Below are positions 59,737-64,000 of a stretch of 64,000 nt of DNA, piece by piece. The position numbers were made by a program, and so were the translations under genes. Numbering within the stretch: position 1 is the stretch's first letter; every line of letters begins with the position of its first letter. The notes beneath the pieces are model-generated. The model saw nothing but the letters and a program-made list of their open reading frames with translations, was not told the DNA's origin and did no database searches. Source of the stretch: JABIKK01 sp964622835. Lineage in GTDB: Archaea > Nanobdellota > Nanobdellia > SCGC-AAA011-G17 > UBA489. The stretch spans positions 124,001 to 188,000 of the forward strand of contig CAZUSA010000002.1 in the NCBI GenBank assembly GCA_964622835.1. The letters run 5' to 3'.

Positions 59737-61356
59737 ATGCCAGATGGTGATGAAAAAAGTCCTGGAATTATAAAACGTCTCTTTGGTGCGGCAGGTAAAG
59801 GTGCACGTAAAGTAGGACGAGGCATACAAAAAGCTCCAGAAATTGCCGATACCACTGATGATTTTGTTAGCAGACTTAAACCCCTCGCCGTTCCAACATT
59901 TGGGTTACTTATTGCCTTATGGTTCTTTCGAGGACAAGCAACTATTTCATTTTTTATTCTCGTGCTCATGGGCTTTATGTATGTTATCTTCGTCATTAAA
60001 CTTTTACATTTAGAGAAATTTGTCACATTATCACTCATCATTGTAGTCTTATGGTTTGGCCTATCGTTTCTTGCACAAGGAACAGACAGTGGTCTTTGGC
60101 GCGTTGGAACAACCATGGCAGCAGATATTGGTCTTGACAAAGTCTTTGGCACCGTAGCAGCATCCTTTAGCCAATTCGATCCAACCTCTGCAGCATACAA
60201 TCAAGATCCCTTCGCACCAAAAATTGCTGAAGAACAACCCAAAAAAGGTGTGCGGTTTTATGACATAGATATACCACGAGACACTATAGAATCTGGAGAA
60301 GATATTGTCATTTACGGTTCAGCAGAACTTATTGCATTAACAGGAGATGGTCTATCCAATGAAGGTACAGATATTACCTTTACTTGTGGCATAACAAATG
60401 GCTTGTACAAATTATATGATGTTGGTGAGACCTATGAATCTTTGACGAGTGATCGTCGCTTTGAAAAAGAGGGAATCATGAATTTACACGGTCCTGAAAG
60501 TAATGTTGTTACTGTATATCCCCAACAAGATGAAGATCTTGGCTTTGATTGTACCATTGAAAATATTATTTTTCCAGGATACTACCTAGATAATGATGGT
60601 AGTTGGATTCCTTTCTTAAAAGATACCCATCAAGATACAGTAACATTACAAGTAGCTGTTGAAGCCGTCTATAAAGACTTTACCACAATGACTTCTTTAC
60701 GCGTCTATAACACAAAACAAGAAACTATCAAAACAGAAGGTGGACGTAAAAAAGTTATGGCAACTATTACTGATTCATTAAATAAAAATGGTAAATTACA
60801 AAGCCAATGTGTGAGTGGTTGTGCGTTTACTGCACTTGCATTAGGAACAACCTTCCAACCAATAACTGAAGTTGGAAAATATCCCTTACGTGTTAATCTT
60901 CGAAAAGACAAAGACTTCTATGGTGATATCTTATCACTTACATCGTTAGAAGTTCGTGTCCCTGAAGGTGATGATGGAGGAGGACGTTTTGAATTAACAG
61001 GATGTAAAGGGTTTGGACCTTTGGATGACACCAGTCATGCTGTCCTTGATAAATCAGATGTGTACTTACAAGATGTCAATGAAGAATTAGCAGAAGATGA
61101 TTATGCCATTGCAACCGACTTTAGTTTTGACTGCAACTTTATTGTTGTTGATCCCTATGAAAAGAAAGGAAAGTTCAGTGAAATATATGCGCGTGCAACC
61201 TATGATTATATGGTAGATATGCAACGGCCAATTTTTGTTCAAGAAGACCTGTCAGTTACAGAAGAACAGGTGCCGCAATTTGATGAAGGTTCTTCAGTAG
61301 GCGATGGATACTATGGTGATTATGTGGAAGGTGACTCAATTGTCTTTGCTGAGTAA
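59737..61356 (+). CDS. Membrane protein with large ectodomain, unknown
   Basis: 539 aa. Basic N-terminus (GAAGKGARKVGRGIQKAP), three helices (about 47-62, 65-90 and 95-115), then a ~400-residue ectodomain containing a few Cys pairs (ITFTCGITNG, SQCVSGCAFTAL, LTGCKGFGPL, DCNFIVV). Resembles beta-sandwich adhesion-type domains by composition only. 15 nt after the pilin-like gene. Confidence 0.65.
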   Translation: MPDGDEKSPGIIKRLFGAAGKGARKVGRGIQKAPEIADTTDDFVSRLKPLAVPTFGLLIALWFFRGQATISFFILVLMGFMYVIFVIKLLHLEKFVTLSLIIVVLWFGLSFLAQGTDSGLWRVGTTMAADIGLDKVFGTVAASFSQFDPTSAAYNQDPFAPKIAEEQPKKGVRFYDIDIPRDTIESGEDIVIYGSAELIALTGDGLSNEGTDITFTCGITNGLYKLYDVGETYESLTSDRRFEKEGIMNLHGPESNVVTVYPQQDEDLGFDCTIENIIFPGYYLDNDGSWIPFLKDTHQDTVTLQVAVEAVYKDFTTMTSLRVYNTKQETIKTEGGRKKVMATITDSLNKNGKLQSQCVSGCAFTALALGTTFQPITEVGKYPLRVNLRKDKDFYGDILSLTSLEVRVPEGDDGGGRFELTGCKGFGPLDDTSHAVLDKSDVYLQDVNEELAEDDYAIATDFSFDCNFIVVDPYEKKGKFSEIYARATYDYMVDMQRPIFVQEDLSVTEEQVPQFDEGSSVGDGYYGDYVEGDSIVFAE

Positions 61357-62389
61357 AATTTCTTTGTTCGTGTTGTTATTATTTGTTACAGGATGTGCTC
61401 TTGTGGGAGGGGGTGGCGGTTCACAACGCGCTACAAATATTAATCCTCTATTGAATTCTTTTGGTGGAGAAGATACCACTACAGGAACGCCTAAAGCGCC
61501 AAGCATTCCAGGTCCACAACGCGGTGTTGTTGTTGCCTTCAAAGAAAACAAACCAACCGTTCCTATTAAGAAAGATTTTGTTGTTGGTGTTGTTGTAGCT
61601 AATTACTTAGACACACCGTTGATTAATGGAAAACTTTCTCTTTGGGATTCAAGTCCCTTACAAGGCTTTGATGACATGGTCGATCTTTCGGTGGGTTTAG
61701 CTGGAGCACATTATGAACTCGATAACAAAGGAAAAACAAACTTTTACCAACCAAGCATACAAACACAAACATCACCTCCATCATCTTATATCCCTTCAGC
61801 AAAACTAGGATATATACCTGAGGGGTCTGTTACACAATTCTTTGCAGAAGTTATCTACGATGTGCGTGGAGAAGTTGTTATAAACTTTTGTATTACAAAT
61901 GAAGAAGGAGACTATGATGAAGATTGTTCGTCAACAGAAACCTTTACTTCAAGCACCCTTGGCGATCACAATGCAAAACTTCCTGTAAGTATTAAATCAA
62001 TGAAAAAAACATTTTATTCAATGGATGAAACAACTGTTATGTTAAATGTAGACTTTGTTTTAATCAATGTAGGTGGTGGTGAAGTTATTGATCCATTAGA
62101 TGTTGGTGGTTACCATGATGACATCTTACGATTTAATCTTCTTGCCTTAAGTGGTGCTGGTGCTTTTTTCTGTGACTCACCAGATGATATTAAACAAAAT
62201 CCACTACTCCAACAAAACCAAGCATCATCATTGCCTTTACGTTTAGATATTTCTCAGGGTGAAGCAACCGTTCATTGTTCTGCGCCGGTATCCGTTACTG
62301 ATACCAACCAATTTACACAAATTAAAACATCCTTAGATTATGGCTATCGATACGTTGTAGACACAGGAGAAATACCCATTGAGGGGTAG
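61322..62389 (+). CDS. Lipoprotein, unknown, overlapping start
   Basis: About 355 aa. Frame opens at 61304; likely start ATG 61322 or a later GTG/TTG, since the signal peptide (SKISLFVLLLFVTGC) lies just after 61340. Lipobox FVTGC, then GGGGGSQRATN linker. Ectodomain includes repeats like NFCITNEEGDYDEDCSS and EVIDPLDVGGYHDDILRF. Starts inside the end of the preceding gene. Confidence 0.65.
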   Translation: MWKVTQLSLLSKISLFVLLLFVTGCALVGGGGGSQRATNINPLLNSFGGEDTTTGTPKAPSIPGPQRGVVVAFKENKPTVPIKKDFVVGVVVANYLDTPLINGKLSLWDSSPLQGFDDMVDLSVGLAGAHYELDNKGKTNFYQPSIQTQTSPPSSYIPSAKLGYIPEGSVTQFFAEVIYDVRGEVVINFCITNEEGDYDEDCSSTETFTSSTLGDHNAKLPVSIKSMKKTFYSMDETTVMLNVDFVLINVGGGEVIDPLDVGGYHDDILRFNLLALSGAGAFFCDSPDDIKQNPLLQQNQASSLPLRLDISQGEATVHCSAPVSVTDTNQFTQIKTSLDYGYRYVVDTGEIPIEG

Positions 62390-62421
62390 ATTTTTAAATG
62401 ACGAGACGCATACAAAACACC

Positions 62422-63375
62422 ATGAGGTTACAAAAAAAAGGGTTGACCATTAGTGTACTCCTTATTGTATCACTCTTTCTTTTAGGTTGTGAAGCTGGTG
62501 ATGATGAATTAGAACTTCTTGAAGGACCATATGTGGGGGGTAATGATGGTGTAGAATTTGCCTTTCAAGAAGATGAACCTCCGCAAGCTGTTCTAGATGA
62601 TAGTCAACAAGAATTCTTTATTACATTACTTGTGCGAAACCAAGGTGAATATACTATTCCTGATGGTGAAGCTATTGCTTCATTAAGTGGTATTGATGCA
62701 AAAGCCTTTGGATTAACGTCAATGGACGCAACAAATACCGTTCCTATTCAAGGAACATCAAACGATCAAGGATTCCTTCTTGAAGGTGCAGAAGAACTCT
62801 TAGAATTTAAACCAGCAAAATATGTGAACGATGTTGCTGCAGACTTTAGTGTACCCTTACGTGCAGACCTTTGTTATGGGTATAAAACAGAAGGACTTGC
62901 TCATCTTTGTTTGAAAAAAGACGTTGTCCAACAGTCCATTGAAGACGTATGTTCAACGACCAATCCGGATGTTGACTTATTCAATTCAGGAGCACCAATC
63001 CAAGTAGAGAATTTACGGCAAAAAGCTATTGGCTCTGATAAAGTGCAAATCTCCTTTACTATTCGAAACGTTGGTAGTGGTATTGTGTACTTACCTGGTT
63101 CATTTACTGATTCATGTAAAGGCCAAAATGATGTGAAAGACATGGTTCATGTGATGTTAGATAATCCTCAAGATAACTTTGTTCCAACATGTAGTAGTTT
63201 TGCAAAGACGAATGAAGGAGATATTAGACTTGTTGGTGGAAAGAAAGATATTACTTGTACAGTATCAACATCAGACTTACAAGACGTGAGTTATCAAGAC
63301 TTACTCATTGTTGAAGTATCTTATGTCTACAGAGAATCTGTTTCAACCGTGCTTAATGTACAAAACGCTATCTGA
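62422..63375 (+). CDS. Lipoprotein with KKG-type N-terminus, unknown
   Basis: 317 aa from ATG 62422 (MRLQKKGLTIS); an in-frame ATG at 62398 is possible. The signal has both a pilin-like KKG and a lipobox (FLLGCEAGDD). The ectodomain has similar order to the 61322 lipoprotein: a FAFQEDEPPQAVLDDS start, 'RNxG' strands (VRNQGEYTIPDGEAIAS, IRNVGSGIVYLPGSF) and several Cys. Last gene of the operon; a following TATA-like box serves the UDG gene. Confidence 0.65.
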   Translation: MRLQKKGLTISVLLIVSLFLLGCEAGDDELELLEGPYVGGNDGVEFAFQEDEPPQAVLDDSQQEFFITLLVRNQGEYTIPDGEAIASLSGIDAKAFGLTSMDATNTVPIQGTSNDQGFLLEGAEELLEFKPAKYVNDVAADFSVPLRADLCYGYKTEGLAHLCLKKDVVQQSIEDVCSTTNPDVDLFNSGAPIQVENLRQKAIGSDKVQISFTIRNVGSGIVYLPGSFTDSCKGQNDVKDMVHVMLDNPQDNFVPTCSSFAKTNEGDIRLVGGKKDITCTVSTSDLQDVSYQDLLIVEVSYVYRESVSTVLNVQNAI

Positions 63376-63378
63376 ATC

Positions 63379-63386
63379 CTTAAATA
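63379..63386 (+). promoter_or_regulatory. TATA-like box for the uracil-DNA glycosylase gene
   Basis: CTTAAATA ends 22 nt before the ATG at 63408. Confidence 0.5.
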
Positions 63387-63407
63387 GGTGTATTCTTTTT
63401 TTGTTCT

Positions 63408-64000
63408 ATGCAATCACTTCGTGTATTATCTGAAGAATATCGCTCGTGTGATCGATGTTCAGAACTTGCTTCAACGAGAACACAAGTGGTCTTTGGTTCA
63501 CAGCATTTGCAACCTTGTTCTGTCATGATCATTGGTGAAGCTCCTGGAAAAAATGAAGATGAAACAGGCGAACCGTTTATTGGCAGAAGTGGAGAATTGT
63601 TGAATGGGCTATTGAAGGATATTGGATTAGAACGGTCTGATGTTTTTATTACTAATACGATATTATGTCGTCCACCTGGTAATCGTAATCCCAAGAAAGA
63701 AGAATTAACGCAGTGTCGTACGCGATTAGATCAGACGATTGCATTGATTGACCCTACGGTTATCATTACGTTAGGTAATTTTGCCACACAATATATGTTA
63801 GATACGAAAGAAGGTATTACGAAGTTACGTGGGAAGGTCTATGAGCAACAGGGCCGTTCAATCATTCCCATGCCTCATCCTGCGACATTATTGTACAATG
63901 GGCTCTCTGAAGAGCTTTTTTCGTTGTTTCGGCGTGATTTTCAATTAGTAAAGGGTCTTTTGGATGGTAGACGGCCTCCTGGTGAGTCACAACAAACATT
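63408..64000 (+). CDS. Family 4 uracil-DNA glycosylase, 3' end outside the window
   Basis: At least 197 codons, no stop before base 64000. Fe-S ligands YRSCDRCSEL at the N-terminus and TILCRPPGNRNP; active-site motif GEAPGKNEDETGEPFIG; DNA-contact motif MPHPATLLYN. Family 4 UDGs remove uracil from DNA and carry a 4Fe-4S cluster. The last visible residues (GRRPPGESQQ) already lie beyond the core domain, so little is missing. Confidence 0.92.
   Translation, partial: MQSLRVLSEEYRSCDRCSELASTRTQVVFGSQHLQPCSVMIIGEAPGKNEDETGEPFIGRSGELLNGLLKDIGLERSDVFITNTILCRPPGNRNPKKEELTQCRTRLDQTIALIDPTVIITLGNFATQYMLDTKEGITKLRGKVYEQQGRSIIPMPHPATLLYNGLSEELFSLFRRDFQLVKGLLDGRRPPGESQQT

Overview
The window reads as a scaffold from a small-genome archaeon of the DPANN type, most like the Woesearchaeota/Pacearchaeota group. 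This placement is inference from gene content; no rRNA is present. Archaeal markers are Orc1/Cdc6, both subunits of DNA polymerase D, RadA, an RPA-like protein, membrane-bound LonB, aEF-1beta, XerA, a Hef-type helicase plus nuclease, a geranylgeranyl-reductase-family enzyme and an archaeal prepilin peptidase. Many genes have a TATA-like box about 21-27 nt before the start codon, which predicts leaderless mRNAs; others carry GGAGG/GAGGTG ribosome sites. Three runs of exactly 100 N mark scaffold joins, and each lies inside a gene.

Layout. 1-3.6 kb: PAC2-family protein (cut by the left edge), DUF192 lipoprotein, aldo/keto reductase, PH-domain membrane protein, XerA. 3.7-10.6 kb: an accessory region with two secreted proteins, DUF2200, three HicAB modules (one HicA without a usable start codon), a frameshifted Nudix gene, an HNH nuclease and several orphans. 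10.6-13.2 kb: two coiled-coil/winged-helix genes, each preceded by its own tandem-repeat array next to its promoter, and a long gene-free stretch. 13.3-17.1 kb: SecB-like protein, LonB, PRC-barrel protein. 17.1-17.5 kb: a very AT-rich, gene-free stretch between oppositely oriented gene blocks, a candidate replication origin, followed by cdc6-polB-polC with ATGA overlaps. 23.9-28.1 kb: a TctA-like membrane protein and a Fe-S operon (Cys-rich HTH regulator, cysteine desulfurase, IscU/NifU scaffold, DUF1858-IscA fusion) behind a perfect palindrome. 28.3-32.5 kb: split Hef, membrane proteins, TraB-family and PRC-barrel proteins.

32.5-50.1 kb is the most distinctive part: three paralogous polytopic membrane proteins, two coiled-coil proteins, a FlaI/TadA-type secretion ATPase, a doubled FlaJ/TadC-type platform protein, a 917-aa membrane protein with four copies of a 'DFLSD' domain, and a long run of small proteins whose N-termini look like class III (type IV pilin) signal peptides. 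A prepilin peptidase at 54.7 kb and a second secreted/lipoprotein operon at 58.5-63.4 kb would fit the same machine. I read this as a type IV pilus-like surface apparatus of unusual composition. The remaining genes are housekeeping: RPA, RadA, tRNA-Arg, zinc ribbon, aEF-1beta, HIT, GGR-family reductase, and a family 4 uracil-DNA glycosylase cut by the right edge.
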